A stretch of DNA of 64,000 nucleotides from Exiguobacterium sp. s122 (GCF_018618475.1 NZ_JACSMD010000001.1:868001-932000); one strand, 5' to 3'. Counted from the first letter of the stretch, positions 1 through 10,201 are shown. Made by a program: numbers and translations. Notes: generated by a model from the letters alone, not told the origin.

Positions 1-785
1 ACTTAGAGTTTTTAGGAAAGATGGAACACGTCGAACCGGAGATGTATGACGAAGCGCTCGTCCTCGTGCTCGACACGGCCAATCAGGAACGAATCGACGG
101 ACCCCATGCGTTGAAAGGGAAGACGGTCGTTAAAATCGATCATCACCCGGACGAAGACCCATACGCGATGCATCAAATCGTCGACACGTCAGTCAGTTCG
201 ACGTCTGAGATGATTGCTGAGCTTGCTGAGGCGTGGGGCTATTCGCTCGATCAGGAATCGGCATTCCTGTTGTTCGCTGGGATTGTCGGGGACACGGGCC
301 GTTTCCAGTTCCGAAACGCGACGTCTCGGACGTTCGAAGTGGCGGCAAACCTGCTCTCGTACGACATCGACACGAATCGACTCTATCGTCAAATGTATAA
401 AACCGATTTGGCGACGTTACAACTTCAAGGCTACGTGCTACAAAACGTCCAAGTGACCGATGCCGGGGTCGGCTACGTGAAAATCGATGCCGACGTGCTT
501 CGGACGTTCCATGCGACGCCTGAGGCGGCGTCTCAACTCGTCAACAGCTTTGCAGGACTCGAAGGCTTGAAGTGTTGGGTCATGTTCGTTGAGAACAAGG
601 AAGAGATTCGCGTCCGCATCCGCTCGAAAGGACCGGTCATCAACGAGGTGGCGAAACGGTATCGGGGCGGCGGACACCAAATGGCCGCTGGTGCGACGAT
701 TGATCGGTGGGAAGAGATGGAGGATGTCATCGCGGCGCTCGATGAAGTGGCGCGTCCCTATACGTTCGAAAATGAAGAGAGCTGA
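1..785 (+). CDS. nrnA: Bifunctional oligoribonuclease / pAp phosphatase NrnA (5'-truncated by window edge)
   Basis: This DHH-family phosphoesterase degrades 2-5 nt RNA fragments and dephosphorylates 3'-phosphoadenosine 5'-phosphate in the cytoplasm. The frame is open from base 3, so the start lies outside the window. About 260 residues are visible against about 313 in B. subtilis NrnA (YtqI). The metal-binding motifs DTANQERI and DHHPDEDP, then GIVGDTGRFQF, form the DHH domain. The C-terminal DHHA1 domain carries the substrate-binding RYRGGGHQMAAGA loop. The gene lies upstream of dnaE, as in Bacillus. It ends inside a perfect palindromic terminator shared with the converging small gene. Family and role are well supported by the motifs. 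Confidence 0.93.
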   Translation, partial: LEFLGKMEHVEPEMYDEALVLVLDTANQERIDGPHALKGKTVVKIDHHPDEDPYAMHQIVDTSVSSTSEMIAELAEAWGYSLDQESAFLLFAGIVGDTGRFQFRNATSRTFEVAANLLSYDIDTNRLYRQMYKTDLATLQLQGYVLQNVQVTDAGVGYVKIDADVLRTFHATPEAASQLVNSFAGLEGLKCWVMFVENKEEIRVRIRSKGPVINEVAKRYRGGGHQMAAGATIDRWEEMEDVIAALDEVARPYTFENEES

Positions 786-803
786 CCGCGGTCAGCTCTC
801 TTC
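774..803. terminator. Bidirectional terminator, perfect 30-bp palindrome
   Basis: The arms GAAGAGAGCTGACCG and CGGTCAGCTCTCTTC are exact reverse complements without a mismatch. The palindrome overlaps the stop codons of both nrnA and the converging 63-residue gene, so it can end both transcripts. The T-rich tail is weak on the plus strand (TTCATTCTGT). Confidence 0.7.
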
Positions 804-993
804 ATTCTGTCTCGTCGGCTTTTGGGATGAACCAGGTGCCGCGATCGGTCACGTCCTCGACGACATCGAGTTGGTATTCGGTAATGTACTTGCGGAGCCG
901 TTCAATGATCTCTGGACTATCGGCAAACACGGTCTGTCCATTTTGCAAATGTGAAAGTTTGTCGCGCGCGATTTGTCCCCGATTAATAATCAT
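802..993 (-). CDS. Small hypothetical protein (63 aa)
   Basis: I do not recognise this protein. It is 63 residues, begins MIINRGQIARDKLSHL and ends TWFIPKADETE, with no membrane segment or signal peptide. The middle (SPEIIERLRKYITEYQLDVVEDV) reads as a helix plus strand, so a small alpha/beta fold is plausible. A good ribosome binding site (AAAGGGGG) lies about nine bases before the ATG, and the gene has its own terminator, so it is probably real. It is transcribed divergently from dnaE and convergently with nrnA. No function can be assigned. Confidence 0.6.
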   Translation of the reverse strand: MIINRGQIARDKLSHLQNGQTVFADSPEIIERLRKYITEYQLDVVEDVTDRGTWFIPKADETE

Positions 994-1026
994 ACGCTTT
1001 TACCCCCTTTTACGATGACTTTTGTC

Positions 1027-1032
1027 TATAAT
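1027..1032 (+). promoter_or_regulatory. Candidate -10 box of dnaE
   Basis: A perfect TATAAT sits about 60 bases upstream of the dnaE start, in the gap between the divergent small gene and dnaE. No convincing -35 box is visible at 16-18 bases, so the assignment is tentative. Confidence 0.45.
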
Positions 1033-1094
1033 TATTGTATCAGAGAAGTGATGACAGGAGTTTGACAATTATGAAAAAAGAGAGGAGGGGTCAG

Positions 1095-4000
1095 ATGCTT
1101 CATTTAAATGTCCGATCGGCCTATAGCTTGATGCAAAGTACGATTCGTTTGGAGGCCTATGTCGCACAGATGGCTGAACGGGGCAGTCGTGCCGTTGCCC
1201 TAGCCGATGACGCGTATTATGGCGTCCCCCAGTTCTTTCGGCTATGCGCACGCTATGAGGTCAAACCGGTAGTCGGGTTACGCACGATTTTAAAAGTCGA
1301 CGGGATGGACGTGACCGTTCTCGCTTATGCGGTCGAAGCGAGCCACATCGAGCAGTTGTATCGGTACGTCGGTATAGGTGCGATTACCGAGGCGACCGAT
1401 CTCGCCGTGATCGTCTTACCTGACAATTGGAAGACGAGCGACCCGATGCATCGACGTCGCCTCTACCATCAACTGCTCAATTACGTAACGGAGGATCGGC
1501 TATGGCTCGGGTTACCGGCCCCACAGACGACGGAACATCTTTTAGTGTTGAAGCAGCTTCGCGCGATGCGTGAGGAACTCGGGGTCCGTCTGATCCCGGC
1601 CCCTGAGACGAGTTATATGCGTCCGGACGATTTCGAGGCGTATCGGGCCTTGCTCGCGATCGGGGAAGGGGACGTTATCTCGGAAGAAGATTTTCAACAT
1701 CGGGGGAGTCACGTCCGTTTGCCGAGTGAGATGAACGATTGGTTCGATTCGCAAGAGCTCGCCGAATTGGACCGTTTCGAAACAAGCGTCGAGCCGGCCA
1801 CGTTGCCTCAAGCGGCTGCTGCCATCCCTGCGTTGCCGGACGCGGATCCGCGTTTGAAGCGACTCGTCGCAGAACGGTTAAAACAGAAAGAGTTACTTCA
1901 TGAACCGTATATCGAACGCGCGCGGCATGAGCTCGAGGTCATCGAGCGGACCGGTTTCGCTTCGTATTTTCTAATCGTCGAAGAGATTGTCCGATTCGCT
2001 AAAGAGGAATCGATTGAAGTCGGCCCAGGGCGCGGTTCTGCTGCCGGTTCGCTCGTCAGTTTTGCGCTCGGCATCACCGAGGTCGACCCGGTGAAGTTTG
2101 ACTTGTTATTCGAGCGGTTCTTGAACCCGGAACGTGTGTCGATGCCTGATATCGATTTGGACTTTGAGGACGAGCGCCGCGAAGAAGTCGTCCGTCACGT
2201 GCTCGAGAAGTACGGGGCGCATCATGCCGCGCAGATTGGGACGCTCGCCACGTTCGGAGCGAAAGCGGCGCTACGAGACGTCGCCCGTGCACTCGGGATG
2301 ACACTCGAGGAAGGGCAAGCCGCCAGCAAGCAAGTGCGCGATGACGGTCTTCAAGGCATTCAATTCAATCCGTCGAAAATGAAATGGTTTGCCGGTAGTA
2401 AAAAACGGTCTCAATTATTGAAAATTGCTGCCCAACTCGAAGGCTTGCCGCGTCAGGCGTCCATCCATGCCGCCGGGTTAGTGCTTAGCCGCGAGGCGTT
2501 GGAGAAGGTCACGCCGCTTCAACCGTCAGATGGCGAGCAAGTGACGCAGTATAATATGAAGGATCTTGAGGCGCTCGGCCTTTTGAAAATCGACTTGCTC
2601 GGATTACGAAACTTGACCCGGTTACGGCAAATGGAAACGCTCATCCGTGAGTCTGACGCCATGTTCTCCTTGAAGACGATTCCGCTCAACGATGCGAAGA
2701 CGCTCCGGTTATTGGCCCGTGGCGACACCGATGGAATTTTCCAGTTCGAGTCCGAGGGGATGAAGCAGGCACTCCGTCAAGTGAAGCCGACCGAGTTTGA
2801 AGACATCGTCGTGACGATGTCACTCTATCGTCCGGGTCCGATGCAATTTATCGAGACGTACGCGAAACGTAAGCACGGGATGCCGTATCAACCGGTCCAT
2901 CCGGTCGTCGGCGAGCTGATGGCGACGACGCACGGCGTCCTCGTCTATCAGGAGCAAGTGATGCGGCTGTTACGCGAATTAGCCGGTTACTCGTATGCCG
3001 AGGCGGATTTAGTCCGACGGGCCATCGCTAAAAAAGATGTGACGATGATTGAGGTCGAAAAGACGCGCTTCCTTGAACGAGCAAGTCAGTCATACGGAGC
3101 AGACTCGATGCAACAAGTGTTCTCGTGGATCGAGAAGTTTGCTGGGTACGGGTTCAACCGTTCGCACGCGGTCGCCTACAGTTTGATCAGTTATCGTCTC
3201 GCCTATGTGAAGGCTCACTTTGAACGGGTTTTTTATGTCTCGACCTACGAGAAGACGAGTCAGCTCGTGCGCATGTTACGGAAAGATAAAATCCCGGTCT
3301 ATCCACCTGACGTATTACATGGACAAGCCGGACCGTTCCTTGAAGGACCAGGCGTGCGCCTTGGGTTAAGAGCAATCCTTGGACTGACGAAACGAGACGT
3401 CGAGCGGTTAATTGCGCATCATGACACGTTTAAAGATGTGGAACAGTTGCGAGAACGAATGGAGTGGGGCGCAAAAGACGAGTTAAAGTTGCGGCGCCTA
3501 CTCGGGGCCGGTGCACTCGATCGACTTTACCATGGGGAACGTCGACAAGCGTTCCTCGCCGTGGAACGGTTACGCGAACAGGGCGATAGCCATCTCTTGC
3601 CGGACGAACTGTCCGCCCTCGGTTTGAAGCGGTCTGAACCGGTCGAACCGAATTGGTCTGAAGAAGAGCGAGAAGCGCTTGGGACATGGATCGTCCATTC
3701 GCCACTGTCAGCGATCGCACCGCTCAATGTGACGACCGTGACGCTAGACGATGTGTCGATTGGAGAGACGGGCTTTGTCGTTGTCTACGTCGATGCGATT
3801 CGCACATTTAAAACGAAAAAACATGAGGATATGGGTGTGATGATGGTCGATGACGGCGTCACCCAAGACGAGGTCGTCATCTTCCCTCGCGTCTTTCAAG
3901 CGTTCGTCCGATCTCTTTATAGCGGTAACGTCTTATTGCTTGAAGTGCATTCGAACGAACGGGACGGTCGTCGCCAGTTGATTGTCGAGCGGGTTCGACC

Positions 4001-4265
4001 ATTGCACGGTCAGGCGTTGTTTGTCCGACTCCGACTTGATTCGTTCGCAGAGCTCGAGGAATTGTTGCATACATCACCGGGCGATGTGCCGGTCGTCTGT
4101 CGCTTTTCCGACTCAAAAGAAGTCAAACAGCTCGCTTCAGCATATTCGGTCAATCCAACGGAATCGTTGTTGCAAGCGTTGAAAAAGCGATTTGGTGATC
4201 CTGACGTCATCCTGAAACGAGTGGACTCAAAAATGACTGGGACGAGAACTAGTACCAAGTCATAA
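1095..4265 (+). CDS. dnaE: DNA polymerase III alpha subunit DnaE
   Basis: This is the error-prone second replicative polymerase of Gram-positive bacteria, extending RNA primers at the replication fork. The chosen ATG follows AGGAGGGG by about six bases and gives 1056 residues, close to B. subtilis DnaE (1115). An N-terminal PHP-like domain covers about residues 1-200. The polymerase palm carries GPGRGSAAGSLVSF near residue 310 and the catalytic PDIDLDFED near 350. Fingers and tau-binding segments follow (RPGPMQFIETYAKRKHG, NRSHAVAYSLISYRLAYVKA), and an OB-fold begins near residue 895. The first PHP metal-ligand motif reads HLNVRSAYSL rather than the HVHS form, so metal binding there is doubtful. 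A GntR-type gene follows about 80 bases downstream. Confidence 0.95.
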   Translation: MLHLNVRSAYSLMQSTIRLEAYVAQMAERGSRAVALADDAYYGVPQFFRLCARYEVKPVVGLRTILKVDGMDVTVLAYAVEASHIEQLYRYVGIGAITEATDLAVIVLPDNWKTSDPMHRRRLYHQLLNYVTEDRLWLGLPAPQTTEHLLVLKQLRAMREELGVRLIPAPETSYMRPDDFEAYRALLAIGEGDVISEEDFQHRGSHVRLPSEMNDWFDSQELAELDRFETSVEPATLPQAAAAIPALPDADPRLKRLVAERLKQKELLHEPYIERARHELEVIERTGFASYFLIVEEIVRFAKEESIEVGPGRGSAAGSLVSFALGITEVDPVKFDLLFERFLNPERVSMPDIDLDFEDERREEVVRHVLEKYGAHHAAQIGTLATFGAKAALRDVARALGMTLEEGQAASKQVRDDGLQGIQFNPSKMKWFAGSKKRSQLLKIAAQLEGLPRQASIHAAGLVLSREALEKVTPLQPSDGEQVTQYNMKDLEALGLLKIDLLGLRNLTRLRQMETLIRESDAMFSLKTIPLNDAKTLRLLARGDTDGIFQFESEGMKQALRQVKPTEFEDIVVTMSLYRPGPMQFIETYAKRKHGMPYQPVHPVVGELMATTHGVLVYQEQVMRLLRELAGYSYAEADLVRRAIAKKDVTMIEVEKTRFLERASQSYGADSMQQVFSWIEKFAGYGFNRSHAVAYSLISYRLAYVKAHFERVFYVSTYEKTSQLVRMLRKDKIPVYPPDVLHGQAGPFLEGPGVRLGLRAILGLTKRDVERLIAHHDTFKDVEQLRERMEWGAKDELKLRRLLGAGALDRLYHGERRQAFLAVERLREQGDSHLLPDELSALGLKRSEPVEPNWSEEEREALGTWIVHSPLSAIAPLNVTTVTLDDVSIGETGFVVVYVDAIRTFKTKKHEDMGVMMVDDGVTQDEVVIFPRVFQAFVRSLYSGNVLLLEVHSNERDGRRQLIVERVRPLHGQALFVRLRLDSFAELEELLHTSPGDVPVVCRFSDSKEVKQLASAYSVNPTESLLQALKKRFGDPDVILKRVDSKMTGTRTSTKS

Positions 4266-4272
4266 AAAGTGG

Positions 4273-4298
4273 TATAATCTGTTTAATTGGTCTGACCA
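4273..4298 (+). promoter_or_regulatory. Promoter -10 and palindromic operator of the GntR gene
   Basis: TATAAT (4273-4278) lies inside the end of the dnaE region, with no clear -35. Ten bases downstream is TGGTCTGACCA (4288-4298), a perfect 5-1-5 palindrome. Its form matches operators of FadR-type GntR regulators (E. coli FadR: TGGTCnGACCA). Its place over the transcription start suggests autorepression by the protein encoded next. The left half, ATTGGTCTGAC, recurs upstream of speD and of the lipoprotein gene at 43583. Confidence 0.65.
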
Positions 4299-4342
4299 CT
4301 TTAGAGAAAATGCCATGTTAAATAAGGGAGTTGAACGGTCAG

Positions 4343-4897
4343 ATGCATGGAAAACACGCATCCTCATTTCACGAAAACATTTCAAAAATACGTTCGTTAA
4401 TCGTCAAGGCGTCATTGAAACCAGGCGATCGTCTCCCGTCCGAGCGAGAGCTGGCGGAGACGTTATCGATAAGCCGGCCCTCGGTCCGTGAAGCGTTGCG
4501 CGCCCTTAGTTTCTTGGGGATTGTGGAGACGCGACATGGCGGTGGCACGTTCTTGTGTGAACAAGACCGCCATCGTTATATCGAGATCTTGTCCGAATTC
4601 ATTGTGACGAAGCAGACGAAAGCGACCGACATTGTCGAGATGCTCCGTTTGCTCGAGCGGTTGGCGTTCTCGGAAATCGAACCGACAAAAGAGCGCGTGC
4701 AGGCGCTCGAGGCGGTCTTGCCATCGGATCGCTTATTCCGCCAGCAACTCATCTTCAGTTTAAAGAATGAGTTGTTCATCCGCATTTGGAGCGAGGTCAA
4801 CCGTTTTTATGACGGGACGGATGCTGGTGACTTATATAGTTTAGACGAACGGACGGAACTGTTTGAAATGTGGCGTAAAGTGAGGTTGCCGGAATGA
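4343..4897 (+). CDS. FadR-subfamily GntR transcriptional regulator
   Basis: This is a winged-helix DNA-binding protein of 184 residues. The GntR domain covers about residues 12-70, with [41 protein letters not shown]-type wHTH features (key part [12 protein letters not shown] and GGGTF). The rest is a short helical ligand domain resembling FCD but about 50 residues shorter than usual. Its FRQQ segment lacks the usual FH metal ligand, so it may bind its effector without metal. An upstream TTG at 4331 abuts the Shine-Dalgarno sequence, so the ATG at 4343 was chosen. The stop codon overlaps the accD region and the operon continues into accD-accA, suggesting a link to fatty acid synthesis, though the effector is unknown. 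Confidence 0.85.
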   Translation: MHGKHASSFHENISKIRSLIVKASLKPGDRLPSERELAETLSISRPSVREALRALSFLGIVETRHGGGTFLCEQDRHRYIEILSEFIVTKQTKATDIVEMLRLLERLAFSEIEPTKERVQALEAVLPSDRLFRQQLIFSLKNELFIRIWSEVNRFYDGTDAGDLYSLDERTELFEMWRKVRLPE

Positions 4898-4911
4898 ACG
4901 AGGGGGAAGCG

Positions 4912-5766
4912 ATGACTGCTTTTTTCAAAAAACCAAAACGATACATGCCGTTGCGCCAACGTGAACCAAAGATTGACGTGCCGCAAGGGCTCATGACAAA
5001 ATGTCCAGCTTGTAAATATATGCATTATACAAAACAGTTAAATGAGAATCATAAAGTATGCGACTGCGGCTATCATTTCCCGCTCAGTGCTGATGAACGT
5101 ATCACAATGCTCGTCGACAACGGCTCGTTTGAACGGTTCGCCGGACCGAACGTGAAGCGAAATCCACTCGATTTTCCTGAATATGAAGAAAAGTTGGCGA
5201 AAGACAAAGCGCGTACCGGGATTGAAGAAGCCATCGTCTGCGGACGGGCCACGATTTCGGGTCAACCGGTCGTCGTCTGTGTCATGGACGCACGGTTCCG
5301 GATGGGTTCAATGGGTGCTTATGTCGGTGAAGCGATTGCTTCAGCTGTCCGTCAAGCGACCGCCGAACGATTACCCGTCGTCTTGTTCACCGCCTCGGGT
5401 GGTGCGCGCATGCAAGAAGGGATGGTTAGCCTCATGCAGATGGCGAACACGTCCATCGCGCTGAAGCAACATGACGAAGCCGGTCTACTTTATATCGCTT
5501 ACTTGACGCATCCGACAACAGGTGGGGTCTCAGCGAGCTTCGCGATGCTCGGAGATTTGAACGTGGCCGAACCGGGCGCATTAATCGGGTTCGCCGGTCG
5601 CCGAATCATCGAACAGACGATCCGTGAAAAGCTTCCGGAAAACTTCCAAACCGCTGAATTTTTATTAGAGGCGGGTCAGCTTGACGCCGTCGTTCATCGT
5701 GAACAGATGCGTACGTTTTTACACAATATGATCACGTTACATGGCGGAGGTGTGAACCGTGTTTGA
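4912..5766 (+). CDS. accD: Acetyl-CoA carboxylase carboxyltransferase subunit beta AccD
   Basis: Together with AccA this transfers the carboxyl group from carboxybiotin to acetyl-CoA, giving malonyl-CoA for fatty acid synthesis. The protein is 284 residues. The start at 4912 was chosen because AGGGGG stands five bases before it; an in-frame ATG at 4894 overlaps the preceding stop. An N-terminal zinc ribbon has Cys31 and Cys34 spaced CxxC, but the second pair is Cys50-x-Cys52 instead of CxxC. The crotonase-like core shows [23 protein letters not shown] and [12 protein letters not shown], which form the CoA and oxyanion sites. The end overlaps the accA start by eight bases, implying translational coupling and equal subunit supply. 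Confidence 0.96.
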   Translation: MTAFFKKPKRYMPLRQREPKIDVPQGLMTKCPACKYMHYTKQLNENHKVCDCGYHFPLSADERITMLVDNGSFERFAGPNVKRNPLDFPEYEEKLAKDKARTGIEEAIVCGRATISGQPVVVCVMDARFRMGSMGAYVGEAIASAVRQATAERLPVVLFTASGGARMQEGMVSLMQMANTSIALKQHDEAGLLYIAYLTHPTTGGVSASFAMLGDLNVAEPGALIGFAGRRIIEQTIREKLPENFQTAEFLLEAGQLDAVVHREQMRTFLHNMITLHGGGVNRV

Positions 5767-6694
5767 TCCAATCAAAGAAGTCAACGAACAACTTGGAAAA
5801 CTTCGTGAGACGGCTGAAACGAAAGGGATTGATTTGTCCCGTGAGATTCGTCACCTTGAAGCGAAGTTGCACCGATTAGAAAAAGATATTTATGGGAATA
5901 TGAAACCGTGGGACCGCGTACAATTGGCGCGGAACCCGAAACGTCCGACGACGCTCGATTATATCGATTGGTTATTCCCAGATTTCATTGAGCTACACGG
6001 CGATCGCCACGGTTATGACGATGCTGCCATCGTAGCAGGGATTGCGACACTTGACGGTGTCCCGGTCACGATTATTGGGCACCAACGCGGTCGTAATACG
6101 AAAGAAAACATGGCGCGCAATTTCGGGATGCCCCATCCTGAAGGGTATCGAAAAGCGCTCCGCTTTATGAAGCAAGCGGAAAAGTTTAACCGTCCTATCA
6201 TTACATTCATTGATACGAAAGGGGCGTATCCGGGAAAAGCGGCTGAAGAACGTGGACAAAGTGAAGCGATTGCGCGGAACTTGTTCGAAATGGCCACATT
6301 GAAGACCCCGATTGTCTCCGTCGTTATCGGTGAAGGGGGTTCGGGTGGTGCACTTGGAATTGGAGTGTGCGACCGCCTTCTTATGCTTGAAAATAGTACG
6401 TACTCGGTCATTTCTCCAGAAGGGGCCGCTGCCCTACTTTGGAAAGATGCAAAACTTGCTGAACGTGCAGCCGAAACAATGAAGATTACAGCACAAGACT
6501 TGTACGGACTTGGGATTGTCGACGAGGTCGTCACAGAAGTGTTCGGAGGAGCGCATGTCGATGTGTCACTACAGTCTTCACTATTGAAGCCTGTATTAAC
6601 ACAACACATCACAGAGTTGATGCAACACGATCAATTTGAGCTGTTGAGTGGTCGTGCCACTAAATATCATCAAATTGGCACAATTGGTTCGTGA
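5759..6694 (+). CDS. accA: Acetyl-CoA carboxylase carboxyltransferase subunit alpha AccA
   Basis: This is the partner of AccD in the carboxyltransferase half-reaction of acetyl-CoA carboxylase. It starts at GTG 5759, eight bases after GGAGG, and overlaps the accD end. At 311 residues it matches the family (325 in B. subtilis). A helical N-terminus (to about residue 70) precedes the crotonase fold, with [36 protein letters not shown], and [18 protein letters not shown] followed by [13 protein letters not shown]. These are the expected carboxybiotin and CoA-binding loops. The stop codon lies inside a long inverted repeat, and a new promoter for pfkA follows. Confidence 0.96.
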   Translation: MFDPIKEVNEQLGKLRETAETKGIDLSREIRHLEAKLHRLEKDIYGNMKPWDRVQLARNPKRPTTLDYIDWLFPDFIELHGDRHGYDDAAIVAGIATLDGVPVTIIGHQRGRNTKENMARNFGMPHPEGYRKALRFMKQAEKFNRPIITFIDTKGAYPGKAAEERGQSEAIARNLFEMATLKTPIVSVVIGEGGSGGALGIGVCDRLLMLENSTYSVISPEGAAALLWKDAKLAERAAETMKITAQDLYGLGIVDEVVTEVFGGAHVDVSLQSSLLKPVLTQHITELMQHDQFELLSGRATKYHQIGTIGS

Positions 6695-6755
6695 AAACGG
6701 TAACAACCGCATAACGAATACATCCAACCGCTCACCGATTGACCGTTTTCGAACC
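6686..6755 (+). repeat. Long-range inverted repeat spanning the accA stop codon
   Basis: GGTTCG-(TG)-AAAACGGT (6686-6701) is complementary to ACCGTTTTCGAACC (6742-6755): 14 base pairs with a two-base bulge, enclosing about 40 bases. The accA TGA falls in the bulge. A run of nine T lies some nine bases further on (about 6765-6773). It could be a weak terminator or a 3'-end stabilising structure; its role is not established. Confidence 0.45.
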
Positions 6756-6785
6756 GACCCCATGTTTTTTTTTCACATACTTGTG

Positions 6786-6815
6786 TTGTAAAACAAAGGT
6801 CAGACATGGTATTTT
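6786..6815 (+). promoter_or_regulatory. Promoter of pfkA
   Basis: TTGTAA (6786-6791) and an extended -10 TGGTATTTT (TG at 6807, TATTTT 6810-6815) are separated by 18 bases. Between them is AGGTCAGACATGG, a half-match to the TGGTCTGACC operator motif seen upstream of the GntR gene. Confidence 0.5.
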
Positions 6816-6842
6816 ATTTTCAGATTTCGTTAAAACACATAA

Positions 6843-7823
<981 letters not shown>

Positions 7824-7836
7824 GAACAGTGAAGTT

Positions 7837-7876
7837 CACAGAGACGGGACGCAGGCTTGGCCTCCCGTTTTCTGTG
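7837..7876 (+). other. Hairpin between pfkA and pyk
   Basis: CACAG-AG-ACGGGA and TCCCGT-TTT-CTGTG can pair around a 13-base loop. No T-run follows, so it does not look like a strong intrinsic terminator. It may adjust the ratio of the two glycolytic messages by stalling or RNA processing; that is inference. Confidence 0.4.
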
Positions 7877-7912
7877 TGCCATAGCCATACATCCCCTAGG
7901 AGGTTTTTATTT

Positions 7913-9655
7913 ATGCGTAGAACGAAAATTGTATGTACGATTGGACCAGCTTCAGAGAAGCGACTCCCAGAAATGATTGAAGCGGGTATGAACGTCGCTC
8001 GCCTTAACTTCTCACACGGTGACTATGAAGAGCACGGTGCCCGCATCCGTGACATTCGTGAAGCGTCACGTGCCGCTGGCAAAGTTGTGACAGTCCTTCT
8101 CGACACGAAAGGTCCTGAAATTCGTACACATACGTTCGAAGACGGGAAAGCACTCCTTGAAAAAGGTAAAGAAGTAACGATCGTTTCTTCAGAAGAAATC
8201 GTCGGGACGAAAGATCGTTTCTCAGTCACGTACGAAGGCCTTTACGAAGACGTTGAAGTCGGTTCACGCATCATGCTCGATGACGGATTAATCGGTCTCC
8301 TTGTCGTTGAGAAACTTGCAAACCGCGATCTCCGTTGCTTGATCGAGAACGAAGGCGTCATCAAGACGAAGAAAGGTGTTAACTTGCCGAACGTCAAGGT
8401 CAACCTTCCTGCGTTGACAGACAAAGACATCGCCGACATCGAGTTCGGAATTTCGCAAGACATCGATGTCATCGCGGCTTCATTCGTCCGCCGTGCGTCT
8501 GACGTTGTCGAGATCCGTCAATTGCTCGAGAAAAACAACGCGTCACACATTAAAATCTATCCGAAAATCGAGAACCAAGAAGGTGTCGACAACATCGACG
8601 AAATCTTGGCAATTTCGGACGGCTTGATGGTTGCACGTGGTGACCTCGGGATTGAGATTCCGACGGAAGAAGTAACACCAGTCCAAAAAGAATTGATCAA
8701 GAAGTGTAACGACCTCGGGAAGCCGGTCATCACGGCGACACAGATGCTTGACTCGATGCAACGTAACCCACGCCCGACACGTGCGGAAGCGTCTGACGTA
8801 GCCAACGCCATCCTCGACGGTACGGATGCGGTCATGCTCTCTGGTGAGACGGCTGCTGGGGACTACCCGATCGAGTCAGTTCAAATGCAAGCAGCAATCG
8901 CTGTTCGTACAGAGCGCATGCTCGATTACAAAAACTTGCTCAAAGATCGTCAGAAGCGCAGTGAGCATACGGTAACGGATGCCATCTCACAAGCGGTTGC
9001 CCATACGGCAATCAACTTGAACGCGAAAGCAATCTTGACACCGACACAATCAGGTTACACGGCTGCGCGTACAGCGAAGTATCGCCCAGAGGCGAACATC
9101 ATCGCGGTAACAGAATCAGAGCGTGTGGCCCGTCAATTGAACCTCGTTTGGGGCGTCTATCCAATCGTGGCTGAGACGATGCCGAACAACACAGATGAGA
9201 TGTTGGTTCAAGCGTCTGAAGCGGCACGCCACGCTGGATTCGTCACGGACGGCGACCTCGTCGTCATCTCGGCAGGAATCCCTGCTGCGACAGCGGGCAC
9301 GACGAACATGATGAAAGTTCATATCGTCGGTCACGCCCTCGCGAACGGTCGCGGCATCGGTGAGCGCGGTCTCGTCGGCGAAGTCGTCGTTGCGAACAAT
9401 GCAGAAGAAGCGAACGCGAAAGCGAAAGAGGGCATGATCCTCGTCGCCCCGTTCACAGACAAAGAAATGATGCCAGCTATCGAGAAAGCGGCTGGAATCA
9501 TCACAGAAGATGGTGGATTGACGAGCCATGCCGGTATCGTTGGACCATCGCTTCGTAAACCAGTCATCGTCGGTGTCGAAACAGCGACATCAACGTTCCG
9601 TGACGGCCAGATGATTTCAATCGACCCACTCACTGGTAAAATCTACAACGCGTAA
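7913..9655 (+). CDS. pyk: Pyruvate kinase with C-terminal PEP-utilising domain
   Basis: This converts phosphoenolpyruvate and ADP to pyruvate and ATP, the last step of glycolysis. The start follows AGGAGG and gives 580 residues (585 in B. subtilis). [13 protein letters not shown] opens the barrel; [20 protein letters not shown] and TATQMLDSM are the active-site and metal-binding stretches. The last 110 residues are the extra domain typical of Bacillales enzymes, with [17 protein letters not shown] resembling the phosphohistidine domain of PEP synthase; its histidine is present. It is probably co-transcribed with pfkA and ends at a clear terminator. Confidence 0.97.
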   Translation: MRRTKIVCTIGPASEKRLPEMIEAGMNVARLNFSHGDYEEHGARIRDIREASRAAGKVVTVLLDTKGPEIRTHTFEDGKALLEKGKEVTIVSSEEIVGTKDRFSVTYEGLYEDVEVGSRIMLDDGLIGLLVVEKLANRDLRCLIENEGVIKTKKGVNLPNVKVNLPALTDKDIADIEFGISQDIDVIAASFVRRASDVVEIRQLLEKNNASHIKIYPKIENQEGVDNIDEILAISDGLMVARGDLGIEIPTEEVTPVQKELIKKCNDLGKPVITATQMLDSMQRNPRPTRAEASDVANAILDGTDAVMLSGETAAGDYPIESVQMQAAIAVRTERMLDYKNLLKDRQKRSEHTVTDAISQAVAHTAINLNAKAILTPTQSGYTAARTAKYRPEANIIAVTESERVARQLNLVWGVYPIVAETMPNNTDEMLVQASEAARHAGFVTDGDLVVISAGIPAATAGTTNMMKVHIVGHALANGRGIGERGLVGEVVVANNAEEANAKAKEGMILVAPFTDKEMMPAIEKAAGIITEDGGLTSHAGIVGPSLRKPVIVGVETATSTFRDGQMISIDPLTGKIYNA

Positions 9656-9668
9656 TCGAATGCCAATC

Positions 9669-9702
9669 GAACCGACCTTAGCAATGAGGTCGGTTCTTTT
9701 CC
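9669..9702 (+). terminator. Terminator of pfkA-pyk
   Basis: GAACCGACCT and AGGTCGGTTC form a 10-bp perfect stem around an eight-base loop, followed by CTTTTCC. Confidence 0.85.
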
Positions 9703-9722
9703 ATTCAGAAAGAAGGAGTCAT

Positions 9723-10187
9723 ATGAGTGCGTATTTATTCTTGTTGTTGCTCGTGGTGATCGGGATTCTCTCACATAATCAATCGGTCATCATCGCGAGT
9801 AGCGTCTTGTTGATCATTAAAGCGGTCGGGTTCGGCGATCAACTCTTCCCCACGCTCGCCTCAAAAGGCATTCATTGGGGCGTGACCATTATCACCATCG
9901 CTGTGCTCGTTCCGATTGCAACAGGAGACATTGGATTTCGAGAATTGTGGAATAGTATTAAAGGACCGGTCGGAGTCGTCGCGTTCGCGTCTGGCATTTT
10001 TGTCGCCGTCGCTGCCGGTCAAGGCGTTCAGCTTATGCGTGTCGATCCGGTCGTGACGACGGCGCTTCTCGCCGGGACGATTTTAGCGGTCGGGTTTATG
10101 AAGGGGGTACCGGTCGGTCCGCTCGTTGGTGCCGGTATTGCGGCCCTCATTTTAGGTGGTTATCAACTGCTTGAAAAATGGTTCTGA
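9723..10187 (+). CDS. ytwI: DUF441 family membrane protein (YtwI-like)
   Basis: This is a 154-residue integral membrane protein of unknown function, with at least four hydrophobic segments. The start (MSAYLFLLLLVVIGI) is set by AGAAGGAG seven bases upstream. The stretch SKGIHWGVTIITIAVLVPIA followed by TGDIGF, and the late VPVGPLVGAGIAAL, are hallmarks of DUF441 and match B. subtilis YtwI, which occupies the same place between pyk and citZ. No catalytic motif is visible. It could be a transporter or an envelope protein, but nothing here decides that. Confidence 0.85.
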   Translation: MSAYLFLLLLVVIGILSHNQSVIIASSVLLIIKAVGFGDQLFPTLASKGIHWGVTIITIAVLVPIATGDIGFRELWNSIKGPVGVVAFASGIFVAVAAGQGVQLMRVDPVVTTALLAGTILAVGFMKGVPVGPLVGAGIAALILGGYQLLEKWF

Positions 10188-10201
10188 CAAATATTGACGA
10201 C

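Noticed and set aside
3600-3665. Further GGTCTGA sequences matching the GntR motif
   Set aside because: They lie inside dnaE codons and match only seven or eight bases.
6013-6612. Long open frame antisense to accA
   Set aside because: It lies fully within accA, has no Shine-Dalgarno and a composition typical of an antisense shadow of a biased coding sequence.
7829-7912. In-frame upstream extension of pyk
   Set aside because: AGGAGG and the alignment of [14 protein letters not shown] with other pyruvate kinases place the start at 7913.
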